A stretch of 64,000 nucleotides of DNA from Neoceratodus forsteri (GCA_016271365.2 JADMNL010000022.1:220634501-220698500), one strand, 5' to 3'. Counted from the first letter of the stretch, positions 30,669-64,000 are shown. A program made the numbers and translations. The notes: generated by a model not told the origin, from the letters alone.

Positions 30669-31384
30669 TCAATTGAGAGAATTAATTCTTAAGGGATGAT
30701 CACCAAGCTTTCATTTAAAAAAATTAAGTTTCTAGCCCCGAGTTCCAATGTTAGACCCTTTTAAAGATAATTTCTTTAAAATAGGATAATTTTGGAACTA
30801 TAAAGGCTTAAAACTAATTTTTTTAATGAAAGCCTAGAATCAGCTCAGTTAATATACCAATAACATATTGCTACAGTTACCATATATTGATAAAAAAATC
30901 ATAAAATAATTCCCCATATTTTAAAATCTTGTTATTTTCAACAACATATTATATATTACATGTAGGTTGTGGGCACAGGAAAACTGTATGTTAACATCTA
31001 GTCATGTTGTTCAGACTCCGAGCTTTCTTTAAAAAAAGTAAATTTCTACAGTTAACAGTTCAACTATTACTGCTTTCAAAATATATTTTCAAGCACTATT
31101 TTTGGAACTAGTTGGAAGATACTAGAGGTTGTTCTGTCTAAGAATAAATAAACTATTTTGATGTTCCTTAAAATGTGTTGGAAGTGGGTGAAACCAAGGG
31201 ATTGCAATTCTCTACTGGGTCATAATGTTGTACACTGAATAGCATATGACATTACAGCTAACCTGGAATAGCTCTGTACAAGACAACAAGTGGTGCAATA
31301 CTGCAAATACTGCTGTACGCAGTACTGCACCACTCGCACTGTCCCAGGCAGAGGATAAGATTTCTGCTGGGAGTAGGTTCTGCT
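30669..31384. other. Unassigned AT-rich stretch
   Basis: No gene or element is recognised. A short imperfect palindrome around CAGTACTGCA lies near 31,290-31,330. Confidence 0.5.
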
Positions 31385-31485
31385 AAGCAGCTGCCATGGT
31401 TCAGTGGACTAAGCCACTGGCAGCAAGGAGCCTAAGCAGTGCATTTAAGACCAGGTTTGATTCCTGGTCCGAGATACAATGGATT
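31385..31485 (+). mobile_element. tRNA-like SINE head or tRNA pseudogene
   Basis: An A-box-like TGGTTCAGTGG (31,397-31,407) and B-box GGTTTGATTCC (31,454-31,464) lie at tRNA-like spacing, and the flanking CCAG/CTGG can pair as a T arm. I could not draw a full cloverleaf, so I call it a tRNA-derived SINE head. Confidence 0.55.
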
Positions 31486-31539
31486 TTTTTAATTTTTGCA
31501 CTCTAGTGCGATTTTACTATAACCCCCCAAAGTTGATAA

Positions 31540-34215
31540 TCTTTGATTGAGGGGTTTCGGAGGTGCAGCCCCGTAACAGGGGTGCGAGGGCAGCACCCCC
31601 CACAAAAAAGGAATTGTGCTGCATGTAAGAAATCGCACTGTATTGGCAGCACAGTTTTTGCATGCAGCATAATGTCATGCGACATTATGACTCCATGCTG
31701 CGCAGTTTCTCAAGAGAAATTAAAAATCTGAGTATCATAAAGGTATTTGTACCATTTTTATGTTGGATTGTGTGTGTGTGCCAGTCAACATATTGCAGTA
31801 GTAGCAGATTTGGAGGTGCGTTCACTGTGGACGAATGCAGGGCACACATCAGTAGGTGCATCCCTCAGTCCCCAAAAAGCCAGCATGCAGGTGCCACACC
31901 AGCGATATATAATGTGGCCACCAGATCTAAGAAAAGTGCCGCTGCAATGAGAGGCAAGCTCCTCATGCAGCAGCACCAGAACATGCCTCCCAACATGCCC
32001 TTCCTGGTGAAGCAGTCCAATAAACATGGCAGCAGTGACTGTCACTGCCTGCCACAATGCCGACTTTGGGGATGCTCAATCCCCCCCCCTGTCAGCATGC
32101 GCCAACCCAGTTCATGTGACCCCTCCCATTTCAATTCTGTGTTGAGGGGTGTCCAATCCCCCTTGGCATCATGCACCCCCCAACAGTCTTTCTTTGCTAA
32201 CAGGGAGCCCAATCCCTGTTGGCTTCTGTCCTCAGTTCAGTCTGCTGATGGGGGAGCCCACTCCCCATTGGCATTATGCCCCCCCATTTGTTCTGTGCTG
32301 AGGGGGGTACACAATCCCCCTCAGCTCTGGCCCCTCCACACTACTCAGTTAGTGCCGATGGGGGTGCCAAATCCCCCATCAGCTACAGCCCCCCCAAAAC
32401 AGCCAGGTGGCATGCTGGAAGCCCACCCCAGCATGCCGCATGCCCCTTTAACAAAAAAAATTCCACAATGTTTTCCTTTTTTTGTTTAAACCTCTAACAC
32501 AGAAAATGGTTCCTCATTAAGTCCAGTGGCAGTGTCCCCTCCTCCAGCCCACGCCTGTCCTCTGCACACCCTGCCTCCCCACACACCCCCTCACCCCATA
32601 CTTACCTGCAGAACATGGCGCGATGATCTTCGGTGGATTGGGAACACACTCTTCAAAGCAGATGGCAAAATAAGGAAATGCCGGTAAGCTGTATAATGGC
32701 ATAAATTGGGTTTTTTCAACTTTGGTGCCTATCTCGGCCGTTGTGGGGAATTTTGACACCAAATTTTCAACATGGGTTATTGGGAACCCTCCTCAGGAAT
32801 TCAGTCACTGTCATTGCATTATTCAGTCCCAAAAGGTGATTTTGCAGTCACTGTACAGAATCACCTTTCAGGACCAATTAATGAAACAACAGTGCCATTG
32901 TTCATGAGGTGGGCTCTCAAAAAGCCTATGTTGCAAATTTGGTGAAAAAAATCCAAAAAATGACTGTTTTACGAGTGTGCGCTGCGCAGTTCCCATGCAC
33001 GCTCATAACTTTGTGAATTTATAATATTTTCACTCAAGATTTTCAACATTGCCATTTTTCCACACCTCCTTATGAACAGTACAGCTGTCATTTTATATAT
33101 CCTGGCCAAAATATGTCTTCACACTTCCATCGCAGAATAACATGGTCGCTGTGGGAAATTAGTTTTAGGGACAGAGTAAGAAAATGAGAGTGACACCGTT
33201 CATGAGCAGAGGTCCTAAAATGCCTATGTTGTAAATTTGGTGATGAAAGTCCATAAAATGACTGTGTTACAAGCATGCATTGCGCAGTTTTCACGCACCC
33301 TTGTAACTTCACAAATTTGCACAATTTTTATTCCAGATTTTCAACATTGGCATTTTTTTCACACCTCCTTATGAACAGTACAGCTGTCATTTTTCACATC
33401 TTGCCCAAAATGTGTTTTCGCACCTCTGATGTACAAAGGCATGGTTGCCATGGGAAATCAACTTTTGGGACAGATTAACAAAATCACAATGCCACTGTTC
33501 ATGAGGGGAGGTCCCAAAATGCCTGTTTGAAATGTGGTTAAAAAAATCCCAAAAATAATTGGGTTACAGATGTCCATTGTGCAGTTTCTATGCATGCTCA
33601 TGACTTCAATTTTTTATATTTTCACTCCAGATTTACAACATTGCCATTTTTTTACACCGCTTCATGAACAATATAGTTCTCATTTTTCACATCCTGCCCA
33701 AAATATGTTTTTGTACCTGTGGCGCCAAATGGCACCGTCGCTGTGCAAAATCACCTTTTTGCTAACAAACTGATTGTGCTGCTCTTCATGAGGTGGGGTC
33801 ACAAAAAGCCCATGTTGAAAATTTGGAGTGAAAATACCAACAAACACCTACAGCGTTAGGGCTTCCAACTGCAACACCCCACCCTGTACAGACTGACAGG
33901 CATCAGGGGTGTGACTTGGAAACATCAGCTGTAATGCTCACGCCATTCCACCTCCACCCCCCAACTTGCAGCCAGTGACAGGCATCAAGGTGTGCCTTGG
34001 AGTTTTCGGCCCCAAAGTTCACCTCATTCTCCTATACTGCACCCATCTTAGTGTATTTCCTTAAGGAATGGGGTAAGTATAAGGCCCAAAGACCCCAAAG
34101 CACACCACAACACTTGTCAGTGTCTACAGGGTAGAGTGAGGTGAAATGGCATGAGCGTTACAGCTGACAACCCAAAGGCACACCCCAATGCCTGTCACTG
34201 TCTGCAGGGTGGGGT
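31540..34215 (-). mobile_element. Composite element with 297-bp tandem units, copy 1
   Basis: In minus orientation it comprises a palindromic end (33,870-34,215), three tandem units with anchors at 33,536, 33,239 and 32,941 (spacing 297-298 bp), a linker with TTCGGTGGATTGGGAACACA, and a GC-rich arm (32,600-31,540) with minisatellite-like GGGGGAGCCC repeats. The same order is seen in plus orientation at 50,067-52,050. No convincing protein is encoded; a 275-codon frame (31,662-32,489) is low-complexity and unsupported. Confidence 0.7.
33870..34215. repeat. Inverted repeat at the edge of the composite element
   Basis: GACAGGCATCAGGGGTGTG (33,895) and GACAGGCATCAAGGTGTGCC (33,978) are direct copies. 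They are matched in reverse complement by GGCACACCCCAATGCCTGTC (about 34,176-34,195) and a weaker copy near 34,100-34,130. Together they form a foldback about 345 bp long. Confidence 0.7.
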
Positions 34216-34894
34216 GAGGTTGGCGTCAGTTCAATACTTCACTGCCATTCCTATTAAGCATCTTTAACTCCTGCACTACCAATACCAATGCCAGTGAGAC
34301 AACATTAGACATTGACAAATGCTTGTTTGTAACTATGACTATTTGGAATTTTAAAATTTCGACCAAATAGAATTCTGTGAAATAAAATTCTTTCAGAAGC
34401 ATAATTCCAAAATTTAGAAACAGGAATATTGTCAATATAAACTGTGGATTCTCTTAATCAGTGGAAAGTTATGCCATAGTTTACATAGAAATGCTTTTCA
34501 GAATTCCATGAAATTCAAAACAAGTCTGAAAAGGATTTTAGAAGTGAAATTGACATTCCACTTGAATTCTGCCAGTGGAATTCCATATTCTACCTAGCTC
34601 TGTTTGTAACTGTACATTATTAGTCCTATGAAAATGTTAAATATACTGGTAATTTGGTATATAATATAGCTGTACCTGTCCCTAGACCCTTCACTGTTAT
34701 TTATTGCAATTTGACTGAGTTTTAAAGCTCTTAAATCAATTAACCTTGTTATCTTATTATATTATGTCTTATACTTAGTTCTTTTTGCTGTTGTATGTCT
34801 TCATTTAATTTACCAGTGTGTCCATGGCCTATAAATTGTTGTACTATCTCTTATCTTGCAGCATTTGTAATCACTGTGATTTTCCTGTACTGTA
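34216..34894. other. Unassigned AT-rich stretch
   Basis: GAATTC/AATTCC-rich sequence around 34,370-34,600 forms diverged short inverted repeats (AATTCCA...TGGAATT). No gene. Confidence 0.5.
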
Positions 34895-34985
34895 CTGTAC
34901 TGTACTGTCCTAACAAGGACCTCCTTGCAAACAAGCTTTGCTCAGTGGAGCTTTTCCTGGTAAAACAAATAACACAAATAAACAT
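34895..34985 (+). repeat. L2/SINE-type 3' tail
   Basis: A short (TGTAC)n run (about 34,887-34,905) leads into AAGGACCTCCTTGCAAACAA, GCTCAGTGGAGCTTTTCCTG and GTAAAACAAATAACACAAAT, the shared tail. Confidence 0.6.
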
Positions 34986-35189
34986 TCATCACTGTAACCC
35001 ACATGATGGTTCCTGATAATGAGCTGTGCCCAGGGATCCTATCCTGTGTAAAAATCAATAACACTGAATTCAACTGAATTGACTCAGTTCCAAGAGCACA
35101 GTGGGTAAGTACTGATCTTGTCTAAAATGTACTTTCCTAAAATGGGCTCATAAATAATTAATAACAAATATCCAACATTTAATGAGAAA

Positions 35190-35690
35190 ACATGTCGCCA
35201 AACCACTGTCAGGTCACCTTCAAGGTCACATTGTTGATCTATAAAGCCCTAAGTGACCAGGGACCTCAGTACCTGCAAGATCTGCTGTTACCCTACTGTG
35301 CCTCCATTCCACTCTGATTCTCTGACGAGGAATTGCTGGAGATTCCCAGGGTACATTTGAAAACATCTGGAGGTAGATCTTTTGCCTTTATGGCTCCTAC
35401 CCTGTGAAATTCTCTACCACGTCAGATAGGTGATAGTCTGACCGTAGAGGAATTTAAGAAATCCCTGAAAGCACATCTGTTTGCATAAGCATTTGACGAT
35501 CATTGCTGATTCACTGAAGATTTAATATATTATAGCTGCTGCATTGTGGGGTGAATGGTTTTAACAAAGTTAATTTTATTTTTAAGATGCTGTTTCATGT
35601 ATTGAGTTTTAAAATGTGTGTGGTATTCTTTGTAAAGGCACCCTGAGCTTTGGAAGGGTGCCTTACATAAATAATGTTTGCTTTTCTTTG
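35190..35690 (+). mobile_element. L2-clade LINE 3' end
   Basis: The plus-strand protein reads LLIYKALSDQGPQYLQDLL, then LEIPRVHLKTSGGRSFAF, NSLPRQIGDSLTVEEFKKSL and KAHLF, the C-terminus of L2 ORF2, with stops. The 3' UTR ends with CACCCTGAGCTTTGGAAGGG and TGCCTTACATAAATAATG. Confidence 0.85.
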
Positions 35691-35857
35691 CTGTGCAGGT
35701 ATGTTTGATACTACATGAATGTAACAGGTTTCCATTTTTTCCATTCCCAATATTAAATAGCTCATTCATCCCTTTTCTTCTTGTAGTTAATAGTTTTTAT
35801 TAAGTTTCAAGTTTACATCACAACAGTACATTTTAGAATGGTTACAGATTAGGGTAA

Positions 35858-35858
35858 T

Positions 35859-35901
<43 letters not shown>
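35858..35901. repeat. (AT)n microsatellite
   Basis: About 20 uninterrupted AT dinucleotides, just right of a TTTTTATTAAGTTTCAAGTT segment (35,796) that may be a minus-strand LINE poly(A) end. Confidence 0.9.
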
Positions 35902-35906
<5 letters not shown>

Positions 35907-37239
35907 TAACATTATAATGAGTTTTAAACAGGTTCATCAAACTGACATCATGAAAGTATGCGGTCATAACAGAACTTCACAGATAAATTTAGTTAACATT
36001 TTGTACTATATGTATCAAGTGGTCATTAAATGTGTTCTGGGTTTTCTTCAAAAGTATTTAATCCATCTGCCTGCCACATAGTGCATGTTTATTGCATTGA
36101 AAGAGAACTACACTGAACCTGAAAATAATTAACACAAAATATTATTTTTTTACATTCTGGTTCAAATTATATTATTGTTTCATCTATATGGGCCTATTGG
36201 TAGCCACATTGGGTGTTTTTGATTTACACTCTGGTGATAACTATCATTTTAGAAGTGTATAATGTAGTCTGTGCCCTCCCATCCACACAGTTATGCAGTA
36301 GAAAATGGCTACATTGCTCCAGCAATGGAAGAGCTCAATAAAGACATAAACTGCAGTACTGTAAATCCTACAGTTCAAAACAGGACATAAAATGTGTGTA
36401 CACCAGAAACACACAGCAGTATAGCAAATAATGTTGTAGAAATATAGCAACACTAGAAGTGGAAACCAGTATGTAAAAATCAGCTTCTAAAGGGAAAAAT
36501 TAGTTACAGATTCAGTGGAGTTATTTTAACAATATGTACAATTGTGCTGTACCATTCAGGTGCAATTAGTTATTTTGTGCCATACACTAACACCTGCTCC
36601 TAAATTCCTCTACAATTACTATACAGAAAAATTTGCCTAAAGAGTTCGGTTGCATGATCAGTAAGCCATGCCCAAAAACTAGAAATGAAAGCAAACAGGT
36701 TTAGTAATTGGATGTTGGGTCCCCCAGGGTACATATGTAAATAAGTGACGCAGATCTTTACATACTATGCTGAACTTCTTTTCTGTTGTAAACTTTGGAC
36801 AATAATGATCGTAAAAATAAAACCTAGTATGATTGATGGGAGTGCCTTGTTCTTCAAAGCAAGTTTGCAATTTTTGGATTATCATATTATATATTGCAAA
36901 TATTTTGACAAGTGTAGGTTGTGTTTTGACATTAAACAGCTGTTGCAATAACTCCAGTAGGATTAGTTGCATATACACATAAAAGCTCTAGGCTTTATAA
37001 ATGTAATATTGATGGGATTTTGTTTCACAACTAAGATAAATACAATGGAACACCTCATTTTTTGTGGCATCCTGCTTCTACCCATTTCCGAAGCTAGCTA
37101 GGCAGAAGCACTGAAAGGCTAAGTCAATCCATAGATTCATATATTCAGAGACACGCGTCAGTAGAAAATCAGTCAATTTATGTTATAGAGAAAAAAAGAT
37201 TAATGCAATCACTGTACAGACTCCATTATCATGCTGAAC
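35902..37239. other. Unassigned AT-rich stretch
   Basis: No gene, terminal repeats or LINE domains are recognised. Small frames under 100 codons lack family features. Confidence 0.5.
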
Positions 37240-37375
37240 AGTAAATTTTTAAAGGTAATGGGACTTGGTCACAGTCACACAGTGAGTATGTGGCTGTCAT
37301 GGAGGTAGAACCTATGACCTCCCAGTAACCAAGCTGGTGCTCTAACCACTAGATTATGGTCCCACTAAAAAGATT
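37240..37375 (-). mobile_element. CORE/MIR-like SINE fragment
   Basis: Minus strand: CTAGTGGTTAGAGCAC (A box, complement of 37,338-37,353), GGTTCTACCTCC (B box, complement of 37,301-37,312), then CTCACTGTGTGACTGTGACC and AAGTCCCATTACC, which resemble the CORE/MIR stretch TGTGTGACCTTGGGCAAGTC. Confidence 0.7.
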
Positions 37376-37459
37376 CCCTAGCAAAATTTACAGAAATTAT
37401 TCTGCAGATTTGCTTATTTATTATTTTATATATTTATTGACTAAATATGTTTACTAATA

Positions 37460-37702
37460 ATGTCGTGCACCCCTGTATGATGGATTTTAATTGTATTATG
37501 AATGTGTTACTCTTGTATGATGGATTTTAATTGTATTTATAAATGCGTTACTCTTGTATGATGGATGTTTGTTGCTCCTTAATTGTATTATGTATGTGTT
37601 ATTGCTCTATGTTCCTCTGTAATTAATTCCAGGTCACCCCTGAAAAAGGGACCACCTGGTCTCAGTGGGCCTACCCAGTTACCAAAATGAAAAAAATAAA
37701 TA
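37460..37702 (+). repeat. 41-bp tandem repeat followed by an L2-type tail
   Basis: TCTTGTATGATGGATTTTAA recurs at about 37,513 and, as TCTTGTATGATGGATGTTTG, at 37,553, with a diverged first copy (CCTGTATGATGG) at 37,471; period about 41 bp. ACCACCTGGTCTCAGTGGGC, CCTACCCAGTTACC and AAAATAAATAAAAA (to 37,702) give the shared tail. Confidence 0.7.
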
Positions 37703-38231
37703 AAAATTGGTAACCGCAAAGGCACACTGAGCCAAGGCTAGTTACCAGGTGTGACTCAGAAGAAAGAAGTAAGGTGACAAAATATACATGGTGGTGAGGT
37801 GCAATTTACAAAATATACATGTTGATAAGGTGGCTCAAATACAGATAATCCATACAGAAGCAGTGTGCATGCTAAGTAACAGTTTAAGGCACTCGTACAG
37901 GTGCACTAAGGCTAGGAGAAAGCATGGCTCTTGAGGGTTTGCCAATGAGATACAAGATATAGTGGTATTCTACAGCAGTTCTTTTGCTTGGGTCTTTTGC
38001 CTCTCCAAGCACCCTTGGCACACATTCATTTTTAAGAAATGCATGCTACTGTATGTCATGGGTTAGTGCTTACATATCATATGGATTGGGTGCTTTCCAT
38101 GTGGAAAAGCACTAAGTTTACAAACCTGTAAACCAACCTAATCGACCAATTACGACATCATCAATTGTCAAATAACAAGACCAATAAAAAAAACTAATGC
38201 CTGGATGAAAGTAGAATAATCTCACAGCTAC
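37703..38231. other. Unassigned stretch
   Basis: Contains a local near-duplicate, AAATATACATGGTGGTGAGG and AAATATACATGTTGATAAGG, 37,780-37,830. No gene. Confidence 0.5.
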
Positions 38232-38235
38232 TTGA

Positions 38236-38757
38236 AGGGACACTGTCAAACTGTTTTTCATCACATTATTTCTAGTTGATTTTATGATTGCTTATCTTCT
38301 CTAAAATTTGCTGATGTTGCTGTTTGTTTTGTCTGTTTCCTCGTTCAGTAGAACCGAAATGCATGGCAATGTATATTTATAAACAACCTTGTTTTGTTTA
38401 CAGTCCTGGATCTGTTCTTACTGCATGCTTCCTGAGCATTAGGAACACTCCCAAACAGTGCAATCACTCATAAGGCAGTAGCCTCCCAAACTCCCATTGT
38501 ATTATGAGGGGCTAGACTGTGTTGTGGGTGTTCCCAAGTCCAGGAAAGATGCATTTGGAGTTGATCAAGGAATGTAAACATACCTGTTTTGGTGTGGTAA
38601 CACCAGTATGTTGGACAGTCTGTTTTTCACTTTTTTAAAGAAAATAATAGAATCAAACTACCAGCTGCATCAGCAATCTTTACAGAATGTTGGCAATCAT
38701 AAAATGTGTTTTTAAACTAAAGACACTTTGAGACCTAAGGGGGTTGGCAGTGTCCCT
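38236..38757 (+). mobile_element. TTAA-flanked MITE (T2/Kolobok-like), family A copy 1
   Basis: Termini AGGGACACTGTCAA and TTGGCAGTGTCCCT are inverted; flanks are TTGA (38,232-38,235, one change from TTAA) and TTAA (38,758-38,761). Length 522 bp. The homologous copy at 53,482-54,438 is reverse-oriented and has TTAA on both sides. TTAAAGGRR ends with TTAA duplications are typical of T2/Kolobok MITEs. Confidence 0.85.
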
Positions 38758-38761
38758 TTAA

Positions 38762-39162
38762 TTACTACAGACCAAAACAGCATTTATGTGGCAACATAAA
38801 ATTGCTACCAGGCAAAAGTATGCACTGAAATTTATTGTCAAAAACAAAAACAAATGATAGGGAAGGGCTGGACACTTAGAGAATACAGTAAGTTCAGCTG
38901 GTGGGGGCTAACCATGTTATTAATATCACTCGCACGTAAGACTGCTACTGGCTTAACCCCTGCTTAGCCTCCTAATTTTGCTCCTGGTAAACCAATCCTT
39001 CCCTGTCATTTGTTCCATTTGTAATTAACATGCAAATACCAGAATGACCTGGATTGAACACAAAATGAGAGCCAGCAGATAACCTTACATCGACAGCATT
39101 TGAAACCTTGGTCAAGTATGGAACTAAATTAAGTTTCTGCATTATCTCCTGCCATTTAATTC
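38762..39162. other. Unassigned stretch
   Basis: No recognisable gene or element. Confidence 0.5.
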
Positions 39163-39510
39163 ATAGAATCATAGAAGAGTGATGGGCAGAAAATGACCAA
39201 CAGGCCCACCTAGCCTGCCCATTTGTCTAGCTATCTGCTAGGACATGCCACCCCAACCCCCCCAATACTCCCCTCTGTCTGTCCCATACCTGTTTGAAGC
39301 CTTCCACTGTTGCTTCTCCAACCAACTCCTCTGGGAGCCTATTCCACTTATCCACCACTCTCTCTGTGAAATAGTACTTCCTAATGTTACCCACGAAGGC
39401 CCCCTCAATCTGTAACCCATGCCCCTCACCCTCTGATTCCCTTTCAGCAGGAAGATGCTTTCCACTATTAGTATTATTGGATCCCAAAATGCAACTGACT
39501 CCATGACAAA
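39163..39510 (-). mobile_element. CR1 3' end (minus), abutting an inverted CR1 piece
   Basis: The tail ATTCATAGAATCATAGAAG at 39,161-39,179 is the reverse complement of the CR1 CTATGATTCTATGA tail. The protein block YYFTERVVDKWNRLPEELVG lies at about 39,330-39,390. Confidence 0.8.
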
Positions 39511-39715
39511 TTCGTACTTTGCTGAGAGAGTGGTGGAGCCCTGGAATGTCCTCACCAGGGAACTGGTGGCTGCAACTACTGTGGAGGAGTTCAAGAAGTA
39601 AAGGGATAGGTGCAGGGGGAGGGTACATCCATGAGCCTGGCTGGGAAATAGGGGTCCTTGTTGGGAGGGCGGGGGTGCCCTGCCTAGGCACTGACCATTG
39701 AGCAGACTCTATAGA
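39511..39715 (+). mobile_element. CR1 3' fragment (plus), inverted to its neighbour
   Basis: FAERVVEPWNVLTRELVAA and TTVEEFKK are the CR1 C-terminal blocks in plus orientation. The two fragments meet 5' to 5' at about 39,510 and cover partly the same part of the element. Confidence 0.72.
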
Positions 39716-41299
39716 TCATAGGGACTATTCTGTTGCCTTGATAGTTTGTTAGTATACACTGCAGAATATTGATTAAATATACTTGAATGCAACTGGATTC
39801 TTTGACTATACAAACTAGATGTTGTTCCCCACAAAGTGTTGATTTCATATAACCTCGTGCCCGGTACATATACAGTTACTGGGAATCTCATGGCCTTGAA
39901 AGGAATGAGCTCTTTTTGCTATAGCTGAAAGTTAATAGGCGCTGAAAATCATGACTGTGTCCCCCTTGCCTTGGTTCTAGTACTCCACCAGTTGTATAAA
40001 CAGGGTTACTCATTTATAGGTTAGGTAACAGCACCACGTTTCTGAGGAAACTTTCGTTTGTATTTTGGAAAAAGAAGAATACTGATTGAGCAAAGAGCTA
40101 TGATACTGTATAATATACAGGTACATACCTTCCTCCTGGGTGCATATGCACTAGTAACAAGAGGAGGCAGTGTGGGTGTAGGCAATTCACCGAGTTTTGT
40201 TTCATGAACTTTTCTGTATCATTACTGGCGGAAATACATGTATTGTACATATGCCTTGCGCTGTGAATGTCCCTAGAAATGTTGATCCCATCCATTCCCG
40301 GTTCTGGTCAATGGCCATCGCGGAAAGGAAGGCTCTGCAACTACGTCATGAATTGGTGGTGCACCTGATTGACAGGGTACCAGTTTCGTGCACAAACAAT
40401 CATGCTTGCGGTATCCATTATCCTCCACATACAAATTTCATCCATTCGCACTTGTTGCTGGCTAAGGCTGCCAATAATTAAAACCATAGTTTTTTTGTGT
40501 TTTTTTTTTGCCGGAAAACACAATAAAATCCCGGAACTGTAAAAACAAAGACTTTCGTGAAATGTGGTATTTTATATTAGATCAATAAAGCTATAGCACT
40601 TGCATTTTCTTTAAATTGCTATCTGTAATTAATCCTTCTTTTATTCTAATTGTTAATACACGTGCTAAACGACTAACTGTAGAATCCCCATAAAATCCGG
40701 AAATTAGACTACTTATCTCCTGTTCAGTCCGGGAACTTCAAATCTTATAAATAGAATTCCATTATTTCAGTCACCATAAATCATTGGCCTTACTAGTAAT
40801 GCATAATTGCAACTGATTAGGAATGGATTGCACCTGGACATGAAATAAAGTCCCCTTTAGTTTTCTAAAATAGTCCAGACAGTGGCACGCCACTCAGTGC
40901 GCCACTAAAGATGTATCACATCTTTTCAATATTCTAGATTTCAAATGCATAGACACAGATCTATTTTTTTTTGGGGGGGGGGGGCTTAATATGCTATTTA
41001 CTCTTGGTCCAATTAAACAGTTGACATCTGCAAGTCTGGTCCTGTTGTATGGTTCTATCTGGATGAAGACGGTTGCTAAGTTTCTACTATAACGGGGAAG
41101 TGCTATTGATTAAGAACTGAGAAAAGTGCTTTACTATAAGGTTGGAATTAATCTACAGCAATTGGGCGAAAGCTTCTCAAAAATAGATGCCTGGGTCTTA
41201 TCATTGATTTTCACAATACTAGCAGCCTTTTCAGTAGTAATTGTTGGGTATGTACAAATGATATAGCAAAAAAAGACCCACACATCCGCCAGTGAAACT
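39716..41299. other. Upstream region of the tectorin-like gene
   Basis: No coding region is recognised. CCCGGAACTGT (40,532) and a reverse-complement-like CAGTCCGGGAA (40,725) bracket a possible small MITE. A G run lies at 40,973-40,983. Distal regulatory elements may lie here but none is identifiable by eye. Confidence 0.4.
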
Positions 41300-41304
41300 C
41301 GCGA

Positions 41305-41382
41305 TGCGATTGGCTAGTGATATGAAACCACCCATTCTGTTTTCCAGCTATAAATACCCCTTTCAGAATTTCTGTATTGCAT
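41305..41382 (+). promoter_or_regulatory. Core promoter: inverted CCAAT box and TATA box
   Basis: TATAAATA at 41,349-41,356 is a consensus TATA box; ATTGG (inverted CCAAT) is at 41,309-41,313. A start of transcription is expected about 25-30 bp downstream of TATA, near 41,378-41,384. This sits 0.6 kb upstream of the first coding exon, with splice sites between, so it plausibly drives the tectorin-like gene. Confidence 0.6.
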
Positions 41383-41399
41383 CGGGCGACCTGTCAAAG
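41380..41399 (+). other. Putative 5' UTR exon 1
   Basis: A donor (CAAAG then GTAAAT, junction 41,399/41,400) follows the inferred start by about 20 bp. An alternative donor, GAAG then GTAAAG, lies at 41,513/41,514, so exon 1 may be longer. The acceptor for the next exon is TTTCTCTTAG ending at 41,939. Confidence 0.4.
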
Positions 41400-41547
41400 G
41401 TAAATTATTTTACTAGAACAAAATGATTTATGCGTAGCGCCGGATGTCTCAACCGAGGCGCAACATCTATTTCTTGGGGACTCTGCTTCTTCCCTGTTTT
41501 ACAACTAGTGAAGGTAAAGCAGGCGAAGAAGGTCAAACAACCCCTTT

Positions 41548-41757
41548 GGGAGGCAGTATAGCGCAGTGGTCTAAGGCTCTAAACTGCAACTCTGGTGACA
41601 TCCAGCAGACCAGACCTGGGTTTGAATCTCACAGCTTCCACTTGCATACTGTGTGACTCTGAGCAAGTCACTTAACCTCCTTGTGCTCCCAGGTCGCTCC
41701 TGTAAAAAAGCTCTCAGCTTAGTGTGCTATACCTGGTTAAACAACTAAATAAAAACC
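41548..41757 (+). mobile_element. tRNA-derived CORE-SINE with L2-type tail
   Basis: The head has TAGCGCAGTGGTCTAAGG (A box) and GGGTTTGAATCTC (B box). The middle CTGTGTGACTCTGAGCAAGT, CACTTAACCTCC matches the MIR/CORE domain. The end CTATACCTGGTTAAACAACT, AAATAAAAA is the shared L2-type tail. It lies in the first (5'UTR) intron. This complete copy explains the partial tails elsewhere in the window. Confidence 0.85.
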
Positions 41758-42008
41758 CGCTCAGGGTCGGAATATAAATGAGTGCTTATTGCAGAACTAG
41801 GACCTGGGTGTCTTGGCTCACTGACAGTGAGCTAGTCAGACATGCAAGTGCTAATCAATCGAACCAGTGTATTTCTTTAATAACTTGCGAACCGGAAAAT
41901 AATAAATACTGTAATCTTTATTTCTTCTCTTTCTCTTAGAGTTACTGGCTATTGCCACTTATTTTCGGCAGCTCAATGACAAAGATAAGGAATCAGTAGC
42001 TGTAAACC

Positions 42009-64000
<21,992 letters not shown>

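Noticed and set aside
31385..31485. A functional tRNA gene.
   Set aside because: A and B boxes are present but I could not form a complete cloverleaf or see a usable anticodon stem and Pol III terminator.
31662..32489. 275-codon open frame.
   Set aside because: It lies in the GC-rich minisatellite-like arm of the composite repeat, has proline-rich low complexity and no family features, and the inverted copy at 51.6-52.0 kb does not keep a matching frame.
41444..41513. A start codon followed by a signal-peptide-like run (NIYFLGTLLLPCF) and a GT donor, which can be spliced to the exon at 41,940.
   Set aside because: The joined frame reads through the next exons out of frame with the NIDO domain and stops soon after 52,495. 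The ATG at 42,009 is in frame and gives its own good signal peptide. It may remain as an upstream ORF or longer 5' UTR.

Overview
The window is non-coding, repeat-dense DNA from a vertebrate nuclear genome that also carries the 5' end of one protein-coding gene. The evidence is spliced exons with GT/AG borders, retroelements of several vertebrate types (CR1 and L2 LINEs, a Penelope-like element with a GIY-YIG domain, tRNA-derived SINEs, TTAA-flanked T2/Kolobok-like MITEs), and no bacterial-style operons. The repeat mix and multi-kilobase introns filled with old LINEs suggest a large-genome non-amniote sarcopterygian; lungfish is my leading guess, with amphibian or coelacanth possible. That is an inference from repeat types, not an identification.

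Region 1-31,500 is almost wall-to-wall retroelements: a minisatellite (about 150-592), a CR1 fragment (1.9-2.9 kb), a foldback element (2.9-3.85 kb), a decayed Penelope-like element (4.4-6.77 kb), head-on CR1 copies (6.8-10.4 kb), two L2-superfamily LINEs (10.4-14.0 kb), one CR1 inserted into another (14.65-18.37 kb), and a near-complete CR1 on the minus strand (about 27.96 to 19.1 kb). That last CR1 contains another LINE, which in turn contains a 1.8-kb GC-rich foldback transposon with a 3-bp target duplication. It is also interrupted by a long SINE and a Penelope-like terminal fragment.

Region 31.5-41.3 kb holds a composite element built on 297-bp tandem units, L2 and SINE remnants, a TTAA MITE and otherwise anonymous sequence.

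Region 41.3-64 kb is the start of a secreted or apical extracellular-matrix gene related to alpha-tectorin. It shows a TATA promoter, a 5'UTR exon, a signal-peptide exon, two 33-bp Thr-rich mini-exons of identical phase, then the first two exons of a NIDO domain, running off the right edge. Its introns contain CR1 and L2 copies, a second inverted copy of the 297-bp composite element, MITEs and SINEs.

I found no new protein-based system. The most novel-looking items are a family of about 420-600-bp tRNA-derived SINEs (five copies, four with 14-18-bp target duplications), the 1.8-kb foldback transposon, the 297-bp composite element present twice, and the paired mini-exons of the tectorin-like gene.
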